In this document: piece by piece, positions 56,799 through 64,000 of the stretch | How positions within the stretch are numbered: position 1 is the first letter of the stretch | How the letters are laid out: each line of letters opens with the position of its first letter | Assembly: GCF_002812085.1 (NCBI RefSeq) | Contig: NZ_NPDM01000002.1 | Span: forward strand, 696,272-760,271 | DNA from: Leptospira levettii | GTDB taxonomy: Bacteria > Spirochaetota > Leptospiria > Leptospirales > Leptospiraceae | Direction: 5' to 3' | Length of the DNA: 64,000 nt | The notes under the pieces: generated by a model | Told to the model about the DNA's origin: nothing | The model's input: the letters and a program-made list of their open reading frames with translations, nothing else | Databases searched by the model: none | Program-made: the position numbers and the translations under genes

Positions 56799-58198
56799 GC
56801 GAATCTCCTTACATCTGTTAACTTTCCAGTGATTGCTGCTGCAGCTGCCATTGAAGGACTCACTAAATGTGTCCTACCTCCTCTTCCTTGCCTTCCTTCA
56901 AAGTTTCGATTAGAAGTAGAGGCACATCTTTCTCCTGGTTGTAAAACATCGTCATTCATGGCAAGGCATAAGGAACAACCAGGTTCTCTCCATTCAAATC
57001 CTGCTTCTAAAAAGATTTTGTCCAAACCTTCTCGTTCTGCTTGGCGTTTGACTCCACGAGATCCAGGGACCACAAGAGCTTGTACACTCGGATGAACTTT
57101 TTTCCCCATCGCCACTTCAGCAGCAGATCGTAAGTCTTCAATTCTACCATTCGTACAAGATCCAATAAACACCTTATCGATGTTAATTTCAGAAATGGGA
57201 GTTCCAGGTTTTAAATCCATATACACCAAAGCATTTTTTGCAGATTCTTTTTTCTTGTTATCTTCTATCTCTTCAGGATTTGGAATGACCGCACTGATAG
57301 GTAAAGTCTGTGATGGATTTGTCCCCCAAGTGACTTGTGGTTCAATTTTCGAAATATCCAACTCAATCTCTTGGTCAAAAATTGCGTCGACATCTGAAAA
57401 AAATGTTTTCCAATATTCGACTGCTTTTAAAAAACTTTCCCCTTTAGGAATAAGTTTTTTATCTCTTAAATATTCAAATGTAATCTTGTCTGGTGCAATC
57501 AGACTCGCCCGAGCACCAGCTTCGATACTCATATTACATAAAGTCATCCGAGCTTCCATAGACAATGATTCAATCCATTCTCCTGAATATTCTATCGTGT
57601 ATCCTCTTCCTCCGGATGTTCCAATTTTTGCAATGAGTGCAAGGATAATATCTTTTGCCGTAATCCCAAATCCTGGTCTTCCAATAAATCGAACTAACAT
57701 TGATTTGGTTTTTGTCTGTTTTAAGGTTTGTGTCGCGAGAACATGTTCCACTTCACTTGTACCAATTCCAAATGCTAAGGCTCCAAAAGCACCATGGGTT
57801 GCTGTGTGAGAATCCCCGCATACAATGACTGAACCTGGGATTGTAAAACCTATCTCTGGACCAACAACGTGAACAATCCCTTGATTGGGATCCTCTGGAC
57901 CATACAATTGAATTCCAAACTCTTTGCAGTTTTTCTCCATTGTATCAATTTGCAAACGTGAGACTGGACCTGCAGCATCTCTGTTTTTTCGATCTCTTGT
58001 GGAAACATTGTGATCCACAACTCCAAAACAAAGATCTTTCCTTCTTACATTCCGATTTTTAGTTCTTAACCCTTCAAATGCTTGGGCGGATGTCACCTCG
58101 TGAAGGATATGCCTATCCACGTATAATATTGTTTCAGAATCAGAACTTTCTATGATCCGATGGTTTTCCCAAATTTTGTCGTATAGAGTTTGTGCCAT
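56795..58198 (-). CDS. leuC: 3-isopropylmalate dehydratase large subunit
   Basis: The 467-aa protein carries the iron-sulfur cluster of isopropylmalate isomerase. The cluster Cys residues lie in [14 protein letters not shown] and [13 protein letters not shown]. The N-terminal region has [38 protein letters not shown] and [13 protein letters not shown]. The usual length is about 465, so it is complete. It is the first gene of leuCD and is divergent from a LysR-type regulator across 93 bases that include a palindrome. Confidence 0.96.
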   Translation of the reverse strand: MAQTLYDKIWENHRIIESSDSETILYVDRHILHEVTSAQAFEGLRTKNRNVRRKDLCFGVVDHNVSTRDRKNRDAAGPVSRLQIDTMEKNCKEFGIQLYGPEDPNQGIVHVVGPEIGFTIPGSVIVCGDSHTATHGAFGALAFGIGTSEVEHVLATQTLKQTKTKSMLVRFIGRPGFGITAKDIILALIAKIGTSGGRGYTIEYSGEWIESLSMEARMTLCNMSIEAGARASLIAPDKITFEYLRDKKLIPKGESFLKAVEYWKTFFSDVDAIFDQEIELDISKIEPQVTWGTNPSQTLPISAVIPNPEEIEDNKKKESAKNALVYMDLKPGTPISEINIDKVFIGSCTNGRIEDLRSAAEVAMGKKVHPSVQALVVPGSRGVKRQAEREGLDKIFLEAGFEWREPGCSLCLAMNDDVLQPGERCASTSNRNFEGRQGRGGRTHLVSPSMAAAAAITGKLTDVRRFA

Positions 58199-58266
58199 AT
58201 TTTCCTCTTGGTAAATACGATATCAAAATTATCAGCATAATGCAAATAAATTGGTTTTATAAATTC

Positions 58267-58283
58267 TATAACTATAAGTTATA
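58267..58283. promoter_or_regulatory. Candidate LysR operator in the leuC/LysR intergenic region
   Basis: TATAACT-ATA-AGTTATA is a perfect 7-3-7 palindrome containing the T-N11-A pattern of LysR sites. It lies 9 bases before the regulator's likely ATG and 69 bases upstream of leuC. The divergent arrangement is the classical setting for autoregulation and control of the neighbouring biosynthetic operon. Confidence 0.5.
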
Positions 58284-58291
58284 TGATAATT

Positions 58292-59179
58292 ATGGAATTC
58301 AGACAGATTACTTACTTTCTAGAAATCGCAGAATCAGGAACATTTCAAAAAGCAGCAAGTCGATTGGGATTAACACAACCAGCACTCTCCAAACAAATGT
58401 TCCTTCTTGAAAAGGAATTGGGGATCACTGTATTGGAAAGAGGAGGAAGGTCGGTTCGACTCACACATGAAGGGGAAAGGTTTTATCAATATTCAGTTAG
58501 GATGAAAGAGTTGTGGGAAGAAATCCAAAATGCGTTTTCAAAAGAAAATGAATTAAAAGGTAACTTTTCTATTTCAGCAGGTGGAACAGTATCCGCTTGG
58601 ATCTTACCTCAAATCCTAAAAGATATTTTAAAAAAAAGACCTGGGCTTTCTCTTTCTGTTCGAGAAGGAGATGCTTCTGAAACAAAGAACGCAGTATTAA
58701 AGGGCGAAGTTGATCTTGGTATCTTAACAGGACCTATTTCTGAACCGAGTTTGAATGTATTGGAATTTTTATCTGACAAAATCTATCCTGTTGCCGCAAA
58801 AGACCATCCGATCTTTCAAAAAACAAAAATCAAAATTGAGGATATAAAAAAACAACCTTTTGTATGTTTCCACCCAGGATCAGCCCTGAGAAAAGCTGTC
58901 GAAAAAAAAATTAAATCGTTTTCAAAAGATTTTGGTCCAAACATCGCCATGGAACTTAGGAGTGTGGAATCTGTGATTCAATCATTAGAAGCAGGACTCG
59001 GGATTGGATTTTTATCTGAATATTCAATTAACTCCAAATTGAAAAAAATTAATTTCCAAGACTGGAACACCGAACGAAAATTTTATCTCTGTTATCGCAA
59101 AAAATCGGGACCAACACTTGCTTACCTAGCAGAAGAAATACTTAAATCTGCTGAAAAATGGAAATTGGAACGGGAGTAA
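58292..59179 (+). CDS. LysR-family regulator divergent from leuCD
   Basis: The start at 58292 (MEFRQITYF) is preferred over an ATG nine bases upstream, giving 295 aa. The N-terminal winged helix-turn-helix is typical: FLEIAESGTFQKAASRLGLT, QPALSKQMFLLEKELGITVL, ERGGRSVRLTHEGERF. The effector domain contains GNFSISAGGTVSAWILPQIL and VESVIQSLEAGLGIGFLSEY. By position it probably controls leuCD and itself in response to a branched-chain intermediate, which is inference. Confidence 0.9.
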   Translation: MEFRQITYFLEIAESGTFQKAASRLGLTQPALSKQMFLLEKELGITVLERGGRSVRLTHEGERFYQYSVRMKELWEEIQNAFSKENELKGNFSISAGGTVSAWILPQILKDILKKRPGLSLSVREGDASETKNAVLKGEVDLGILTGPISEPSLNVLEFLSDKIYPVAAKDHPIFQKTKIKIEDIKKQPFVCFHPGSALRKAVEKKIKSFSKDFGPNIAMELRSVESVIQSLEAGLGIGFLSEYSINSKLKKINFQDWNTERKFYLCYRKKSGPTLAYLAEEILKSAEKWKLERE

Positions 59180-59243
59180 GTGATCAAATGAAACTTTATA
59201 GAATATCTAACAAAGAGTATGCGAAGCAAATTCAAAAAAAGGA

Positions 59244-60191
59244 TTATTGTTCCACACAGATTAACTGCTGATTACTTAAATTACAAGGATCAGGTGTCCA
59301 ACCAGCTGTAATATCAGCAATCAATGTAGAATTTCCTTGCCCCATCACTCCCGTAAAGGATCCAGTTGCACTTCGCCACAAGTCACAAGTATTACTTGTA
59401 TTTGTTGTCCAATTGGTATTTAATCCAGTCCAATACTTTGAATTGACGGAGAATCTCACTGACAAGGCAGTTACGAATAATCCCGCCGAATTCGTTGTAC
59501 TAATAATTCCTTCTGATTGGCGATATGTCCGATTCGGTGCAAATACCCAATCGATTTGTCCATCACCTACATTGGCAGTGTTCGATGCGTTTCTCGTTAC
59601 CCCATCAACTACCATCGCCTTATAATTTCCAGTTCCAGGATAATTCCCATCAGCCATACACGAAGTATCAAAATTCTTTGCACTTCCTGGGTTTGGAGGG
59701 TATCCAGCAATCGTTAGGAACAAATTACAAGGATTACATGTGGGAGCACAAGTAACGGAAACCGAATTTACATCAGAATTTTTAACGATGCCATCACCAT
59801 TGGTGACCGTACATAAAAAACCGGCAGGTTGGCTTGAGACCTTTACTGTATACGAAGATCCGCTGGTGAGTAAGTTCAAAAAATAAAAATTTTTACTGCC
59901 ACTCTCAACTGGTAAAGTAACAATTCCATTGAGAGAAAGTTTTAATCCAGAACTATTCAATCCTGTTATTGATCCAGTAACTGAATAAGGGATGATGTTT
60001 GAAATATAATCTTTCCCACAAAGAGGAGAGTTATCCTTAGTAAGGATTTTCGAAATTTGTACTTCTTTAAAGGTATCTGAATTTGGATCACAAAGATTGT
60101 TATTTTCTAATGGCTTACAATCTTTTAAAATTAGAATCAATAAAGAAAATTGGAAGACGAGAAGTAAAAATCTTTGCCTCTTGGGATTCAT
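59244..60191 (-). CDS. DUF1554 lipoprotein
   Basis: The start at 60191 (MNPKRQRF) gives 315 aa; a longer frame to 60269 lacks support. The signal is LLLVFQFSLLILILKDC, with the acylated Cys at residue 25 after an unusual Asp. A module CDPNSDTF, ILTKDNSPLCG follows, shared with the lipoprotein at 51385-52650. Then comes a beta-rich region (SVTGSITGLNSSGLKLSLNG). The C-terminal DUF1554 domain (about residues 155-315) is a leptospiral family, here with GNYKAMVVDGVTR, YWTGLNTNW, CDLWRS and QLICVEQ. It is probably surface exposed. Function is unknown. Confidence 0.83.
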   Translation of the reverse strand: MNPKRQRFLLLVFQFSLLILILKDCKPLENNNLCDPNSDTFKEVQISKILTKDNSPLCGKDYISNIIPYSVTGSITGLNSSGLKLSLNGIVTLPVESGSKNFYFLNLLTSGSSYTVKVSSQPAGFLCTVTNGDGIVKNSDVNSVSVTCAPTCNPCNLFLTIAGYPPNPGSAKNFDTSCMADGNYPGTGNYKAMVVDGVTRNASNTANVGDGQIDWVFAPNRTYRQSEGIISTTNSAGLFVTALSVRFSVNSKYWTGLNTNWTTNTSNTCDLWRSATGSFTGVMGQGNSTLIADITAGWTPDPCNLSNQQLICVEQ

Positions 60192-60321
60192 TTTGAAGCC
60201 TATTGGAAATGATTTTTGATTTCTCAATTCTATGCAATAAATTATTGCATAGGATTGGATTTTATTCAAAAGGAACTGTATTCGATTTGTAGTAAATTAT
60301 GCTTATATCCTTACGTCTCGT

Positions 60322-61644
60322 TTAAAAATTAAATCGATAATTTGCACCAACTTGAACATAGGTAAGGATTGTCTTTGAATCCAATAACATGGGGATGAGA
60401 ATTTGTGGAACATATACTTTCACTAAAATTTGAGAAGGGTCAGAATTCCCCCCACCTCCATCGTTTTCTGAAATATAACCTGATCCCAATTTATTTTTTA
60501 AGACCATATTACTTGCTTCCAAAAAGAAACTAACATCACCTTTGATCTTTGTGGAAAATTTTACATTCACTTCTGTTCCAGTAGATTTCCATTGGTAGTC
60601 CAACCCAAATGGTCGGTATTTAAATGGCGACGCATCAAAACTAAACTCATTATTTTGAAATGAGGAAGGTCCTTGCATATCCAAATGTAAAATCTGACCT
60701 TGCAGTGTGAATCGATCCCAAAATTTCCATTCATAACCAATCCCAACACTATACCCTTTGAGTGAATGACTTGATTCACGGTAACTAATACGATTAGGAT
60801 TCACGCCAGTACTTGTGAAAGCACCAATACTATCCACTTCGTGATTGGATCTAGTCCAAATACGTTCCACACCTGCTACAATTTGAAAGTCAAAGAAAGG
60901 GTGTGGGTAAGGAGTAAATCCAATCCGAGAGGATACTTTTTGAAACTTTGTATCACCATGTCCAAATAATGCATTCGATGTTCGCTCTGTACTAGTAGAA
61001 GAACCGCCGCCTCCACCGAAAGCCAGAGTTTGGAATCCACTTACATTATAATTTCCATTCGCTTCTGTCCCGCGAATTTCAAACGTAAATCGATTCCACG
61101 CATAAAACAATCGAGGTGTAAAACTGTGATTTTTGGTTTTGTAAGGTGTAGTTTGTAACTCGGTTTGTCCACCTCCAAACAGAAGTCCTGCGAATTGAAT
61201 GGTTTGGAAGAAAGGACGGAGTTCCATCTGGTTCTCTCCACTTCCGACTCCTAAGGAACCTTCTAGATAATGGCGTTTTGCATTTGAAAGTTGTTCTTCT
61301 CTTTTTTTGAGTTTATCTTCTTTGGCCTTGAGTTCTTCTGCTTCCTGTTTTTGTTTTTCAGCAAGTTCCTTTTCTTCTCTCAGTTTTTTTTCTTTCTCTG
61401 AAGGTTGAGGTTCTTTTTTGAGAGCCGCAGTATCTGTTTTACGCCCATATAAAACTTTTTGGATCGACGTCTTTGGATACACTTTTGTATTTCCGTCTGC
61501 CAGCTTAATCGTCACTGAATCCTTATCTTGGGCTAAAACAGAACCTTCTATTTTTTCTCCTGACTTAAAAAGAATGGTTTCACTACGAAGGGAAAGATTG
61601 GCAAAAAGAAGAATGGTAAATAGCAAAAGTAAATATTGTTTCAT
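60322..61644 (-). CDS. Outer-membrane barrel with SH3-like N-terminus and coiled coil
   Basis: The start at 61644 (MKQYLLLLF) is preferred over 61686. The 440-aa product has a signal peptide (YLLLLFTILLFANLSLRS). A small beta domain follows (ETILFKSGEKIEGSVLAQDK and TKVYPKTSIQKVLYG, residues 20-65), then a charged helical stretch of Glu and Lys (residues 75-120). A barrel of about 310 residues with many aromatic strands ends VQVGANYRFNF, with terminal Phe. The N-terminal unit resembles Sm/SH3-like folds of other leptospiral outer-membrane proteins. Function is unknown. Confidence 0.75.
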   Translation of the reverse strand: MKQYLLLLFTILLFANLSLRSETILFKSGEKIEGSVLAQDKDSVTIKLADGNTKVYPKTSIQKVLYGRKTDTAALKKEPQPSEKEKKLREEKELAEKQKQEAEELKAKEDKLKKREEQLSNAKRHYLEGSLGVGSGENQMELRPFFQTIQFAGLLFGGGQTELQTTPYKTKNHSFTPRLFYAWNRFTFEIRGTEANGNYNVSGFQTLAFGGGGGSSTSTERTSNALFGHGDTKFQKVSSRIGFTPYPHPFFDFQIVAGVERIWTRSNHEVDSIGAFTSTGVNPNRISYRESSHSLKGYSVGIGYEWKFWDRFTLQGQILHLDMQGPSSFQNNEFSFDASPFKYRPFGLDYQWKSTGTEVNVKFSTKIKGDVSFFLEASNMVLKNKLGSGYISENDGGGGNSDPSQILVKVYVPQILIPMLLDSKTILTYVQVGANYRFNF

Positions 61645-62039
61645 AAAGTGGGCAAACGGATTCCTAACGTCCTTATATGATAACACATAAACGGGAATAC
61701 TGCAATTCGATTCAAGAAATCTGAGAACAATTTTAAAGTAAAATTATATAGCCAATTGAATCAACTCGAGTTCTTCCTTATGTTAAAAATACCATAACTT
61801 ACGTTTTCGAAAGATCCAAAACCAACTAAAATCAAAATACTTGGCTATGCAGATTTCCGAAAAATAATGGCTGGAATTTAGGGAAAGTTCCTATCAAAAC
61901 CACAAAGAGTGAGTAAACAATCACTTTCACAAGAGCTAAACTTCGAAAATCATCACAGACCTTTAATTTTGAAAAATTGACAGAAAAAAAAGCAAATTCG
62001 CCATTCAAATTTTGGTCTCTTATGATAAATTTGTATGGT
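61645..62039. other. Intergenic region between divergent genes, nothing firm seen
   Basis: These 395 AT-rich bases carry no supported frame. AACTCGAGTT at 61763-61772 is a 10-bp palindrome, and a TTGACA occurs at 61977 without a good -10 partner. It must hold the promoters of the barrel gene and the YHS gene. Confidence 0.35.
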
Positions 62040-62519
62040 ATGAAGTCACTAACACTTTTCGTTTTCACTTTCCTATTCTTTAGTTTCATAACCAATCATG
62101 CTCAGACTGGAAGTACATCGAACGAACTCAGAAAAAAGCACTTCCGCTTAAATCATCATGGCGTCGCACTCGATGGATATGATCCAGTTTCATATTTCTC
62201 TGACAAACCTACGAAAGGGAAAAGTGAACTTAGCTTCGAATACAAGGGAATCATTTATCATTTTACATCCATCGAAAACAGAAAGAAATTTGAGAAAAAT
62301 CCAGAAAAATTTGAACCCGAATATGGTGGTTGGTGTGCCTTTGCAATGGGAGAAAACGGAGATAAGGTTGAAGTGGATCCAATGAGGTATAAAATTATCA
62401 ATGGAAAAATCAATTTATTCTATAATGGAATTTTGGGTGATACTTTAATACCGTGGAATGAAAACGAAAAAGAATTAATTCCTAAAGCAAACGCAAATTG
62501 GAATATGGTAATGAAATAA
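62040..62519 (+). CDS. Secreted YHS-domain protein
   Basis: The start at 62040 (MKSLTLFVFTF) gives a 159-aa protein with a clean signal peptide; ATG 62022 and TTG 61977 are alternatives. The YHS-type domain matches the COG3350-like family: VALDGYDPVSYFSDKPTKGK, YHFTSIENRKKFEKNPEKFE, then YGGWCAFAMGENGDKVEVDP and INGKINLFYNG. The family is periplasmic and thought to bind metal or act in redox or metal stress. The single Cys in GGWCA is conserved. It appears monocistronic. Confidence 0.85.
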   Translation: MKSLTLFVFTFLFFSFITNHAQTGSTSNELRKKHFRLNHHGVALDGYDPVSYFSDKPTKGKSELSFEYKGIIYHFTSIENRKKFEKNPEKFEPEYGGWCAFAMGENGDKVEVDPMRYKIINGKINLFYNGILGDTLIPWNENEKELIPKANANWNMVMK

Positions 62520-62621
62520 CAATACTTAGTTAGTAGGTAATAAATTTATAAAATTTTCCATAATAAAATAGAAAACAAGATTCTAGTCCATCATCCATTC
62601 GAATCATTCAAAAGATGAAGG

Positions 62622-63149
62622 TTATCGATTCACCTGCTGAGTAGAGTAAGCGATTCCAAATCCATCACCCACAATGATATTTGGAAAAGAGGTTAAAAGT
62701 GCAATTTTTATTATGGCTAAATGATGAACTGCATGTTCATTACAATAAGCGAGTTCACGTAAGCTTGTACTCGCAAGTAATGGTCTTACGTTTTTATCAT
62801 GAGTGGAAACTCGTATCGCAATTGGGATGTCGACAAATCCTTCAAACAATTCTTTTTGGATTAAACGTATTAATTCAAGAGCAAATTCAGGGTTTTCTTC
62901 TAACTGCTTTGACCTTTTTCTTTGATCAAAATCGATTTCTCCATGTTTTATACCAAAATTAAATTCCTGATAAAATTCTAGAATATGACGTATGTGCTGC
63001 GAAATACTTCCATAGTTCAAAATAGAAAGGGGCATAGAAAATTCTTTTTGAGAGAATTGCTGGATTAACTCTGAAATTGAATTTGTAATGAGTCGAGTTT
63101 CTTCGACAAGAATCGTAACTTTTTCTTCTACTGTTCCCAAATTTTCCAC
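62622..63149 (-). CDS. DinB-family protein
   Basis: The 175-aa protein is a four-helix bundle of the DinB/YfiT type. The expected His triad is present: SQHIRHILEFYQEF near residue 50 and NEHAVHHLAIIKIAL near residue 140. Such proteins bind a divalent metal and may act as thiol-dependent transferases, though most are uncharacterised. Its start overlaps the 3' end of the DoxX gene by 22 bases, so the two are translationally coupled. Confidence 0.85.
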   Translation of the reverse strand: MENLGTVEEKVTILVEETRLITNSISELIQQFSQKEFSMPLSILNYGSISQHIRHILEFYQEFNFGIKHGEIDFDQRKRSKQLEENPEFALELIRLIQKELFEGFVDIPIAIRVSTHDKNVRPLLASTSLRELAYCNEHAVHHLAIIKIALLTSFPNIIVGDGFGIAYSTQQVNR

Positions 63150-63511
63150 ATCATTTCACGTTCGTTATATATAAGGAAAGAACAGCCTATAAAATTAATG
63201 ATTGCAAGACAAAATAACAATCCATTGCCTTGTGATACTTCAATTCCAATGCTAAAAAAATGAGCTAAAATAGCTCCCAACATTGCAAACAAACCAAGCG
63301 TTGCACCTAACCAAACAATTCGAGGAATTAATAACATCAATACGATAATTAGTTCAACAAATCCAGTTCCAATTCTTCCCCATGGCTCAACACCAAGTTT
63401 AGAAAAAATATAAACAGATTCTTCTGCTCCACTAAATTTAAAAAATAAAGTTTGTAAAAAAATGACTCCTACTGCCAATTTCACTATATTCTTAATCCAA
63501 GATATTTTCAT
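63128..63511 (-). CDS. DoxX-like small membrane protein
   Basis: The start at 63511 (MKISWIKN) gives 127 aa; the longer frame to 63697 runs into the AraC gene region and is not used. Four membrane helices are evident, with the DoxX-type pattern VGVIFLQTLFFKFSGAEES, GTGFVELIIVLMLLIPR, LGLFAMLGAILAHFFSIG and LLFCLAIINFIGCSFLIY. Family members are linked to redox or thiol stress. It is coupled to the DinB gene and lies 103 bases downstream of the AraC gene. Confidence 0.8.
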   Translation of the reverse strand: MKISWIKNIVKLAVGVIFLQTLFFKFSGAEESVYIFSKLGVEPWGRIGTGFVELIIVLMLLIPRIVWLGATLGLFAMLGAILAHFFSIGIEVSQGNGLLFCLAIINFIGCSFLIYNEREMMWKIWEQ

Positions 63512-63614
63512 CTTACAAATGCATTCCTGGTTTAGGTTTAAATTGCAATTTATACTTTGGTAGAGTATATCAATTTGATTCACAAATGCAATGGACAAAC
63601 TGGAATATTTTATG

Positions 63615-64000
63615 TCAATTTTTCCTGATTCGAAACGCGGTAGGAGATTTCCCTGTGATTTTTTTGAATAATTTACTAAAATGACTGGAATCTTCAAACC
63701 CTAACTCCTCCGAAATTTCGTTTACTGATTTAAGAGTGAATAAAAGCATACGTTTTGCTTCTAAAATAGTCCTTTGGTGAATTATTTGAAGCGGAGGATC
63801 TAATTTTGCATAACGAAACAATTCAGACAATTTTTTAGAAGATATATTTAACATAAAAGCGTATTCAGAGATTTGTTTGCATTTCCTAAAATTCTGTTCT
63901 ACTAGTAAATTAAACTTACGAATGGTTTCAATACTTTGATAATCACTTTGTATTCCTACAATATGATTTCGTCCAATTCTGGTTAATCGTATGATTAGTA
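63615..64000 (-). CDS. AraC-family regulator (C-terminal part, runs off window)
   Basis: The minus-strand frame is open from the stop at 63615 to the window end, giving 128 codons, with the N-terminal part missing. The C-terminal AraC DNA-binding domain is clear: EYAFMLNISSKKLSELFRY forms the first helix-turn-helix. IHQRTILEAKRMLLFTLKSV is followed by NEISEELGFEDSSHFSKLFK and KITGKSPTAFRI, the family signature. It lies upstream of the DoxX-DinB pair on the same strand and may control it. Confidence 0.88.
   Translation of the reverse strand, partial: LIIRLTRIGRNHIVGIQSDYQSIETIRKFNLLVEQNFRKCKQISEYAFMLNISSKKLSELFRYAKLDPPLQIIHQRTILEAKRMLLFTLKSVNEISEELGFEDSSHFSKLFKKITGKSPTAFRIRKN

Noticed and set aside
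57180..57809. 209-codon plus-strand frame opposite leuC
   Set aside because: It is an antisense shadow of a gene with clear catalytic motifs.
61763..61772. AACTCGAGTT palindrome
   Set aside because: Only 10 bp with no promoter context; expected by chance in a window of this size.
1..64000. CRISPR arrays, tRNA or rRNA genes, insertion sequences
   Set aside because: No regularly spaced repeats, tRNA-like T-arm sequences, rRNA segments or transposase motifs were seen on either strand; short RNAs could have been missed by eye.

Overview
The window looks like Leptospira chromosomal DNA, probably from a saprophytic or low-virulence lineage (the lineage is inference). The evidence is the AT-rich spirochaetal base composition, many lipoproteins with relaxed lipoboxes ending in N-C or S-C, and families largely confined to leptospires (a DUF1554 lipoprotein, a DUF1577/PilZ-like protein, an LruB-type imelysin). 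No tRNA, rRNA, CRISPR array, insertion sequence or phage gene was seen. Most genes lie on the minus strand in short, tightly packed operons.

Layout. 1-1743: N-terminal part of a bacterial alpha-2-macroglobulin, cut by the window edge. 2000-4647: a small secreted protein, a phosphate-selective-type porin and a lipoprotein. 4773-13727: a complete potassium locus, kdpABCDE plus an outer-membrane barrel. Direct TTAAGA repeats with 11-bp spacing lie upstream of both kdpA and the barrel gene, suggesting that both belong to the KdpE regulon. 13829-17266: three uncharacterised genes. 17361-21880: small Cys-rich lipoprotein, rsmE, a LolA-like protein, guaB and a PilZ-like protein. 21909-27066: radical SAM protein, EAL phosphodiesterase, small lipoprotein, tmk and a methyltransferase.

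27074-38918 holds a probable zinc regulon. A lipoprotein, an outer-membrane barrel and ZnuA/ZnuC/ZnuB-type transport genes form one operon behind a perfect 23-bp palindrome with core GCAAC-N3-GTTGC. Two related boxes flank the promoter of a separate COG0523/CobW metallochaperone gene. An amidohydrolase, an acyl-CoA dehydrogenase, a chemoreceptor and an acyltransferase lie between them.

38881-42489: HEAT-repeat lipoprotein, unknown membrane-anchored protein and SGNH hydrolase. 42726-50375: a translationally coupled iron-uptake-type operon with an LruB-like imelysin, di-heme cytochrome (DHOR), a second imelysin, an HTTM (vitamin K carboxylase-like) membrane protein and a FecA-like TonB receptor. 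A 13-bp palindrome lies inside its promoter.

50428-64000: a repeat-built lipoprotein, a GGDEF cyclase, a GST-ArsR-AHSA1 operon, a GC-rich structured intergenic block, leuCD with a divergent LysR regulator, a DUF1554 lipoprotein, a barrel with an SH3-like N-terminus, a YHS protein, DinB and DoxX proteins, and an AraC regulator cut by the window end. The strongest leads are the zinc boxes, the KdpE-like repeats, and the HTTM protein embedded in the imelysin/TonB operon.
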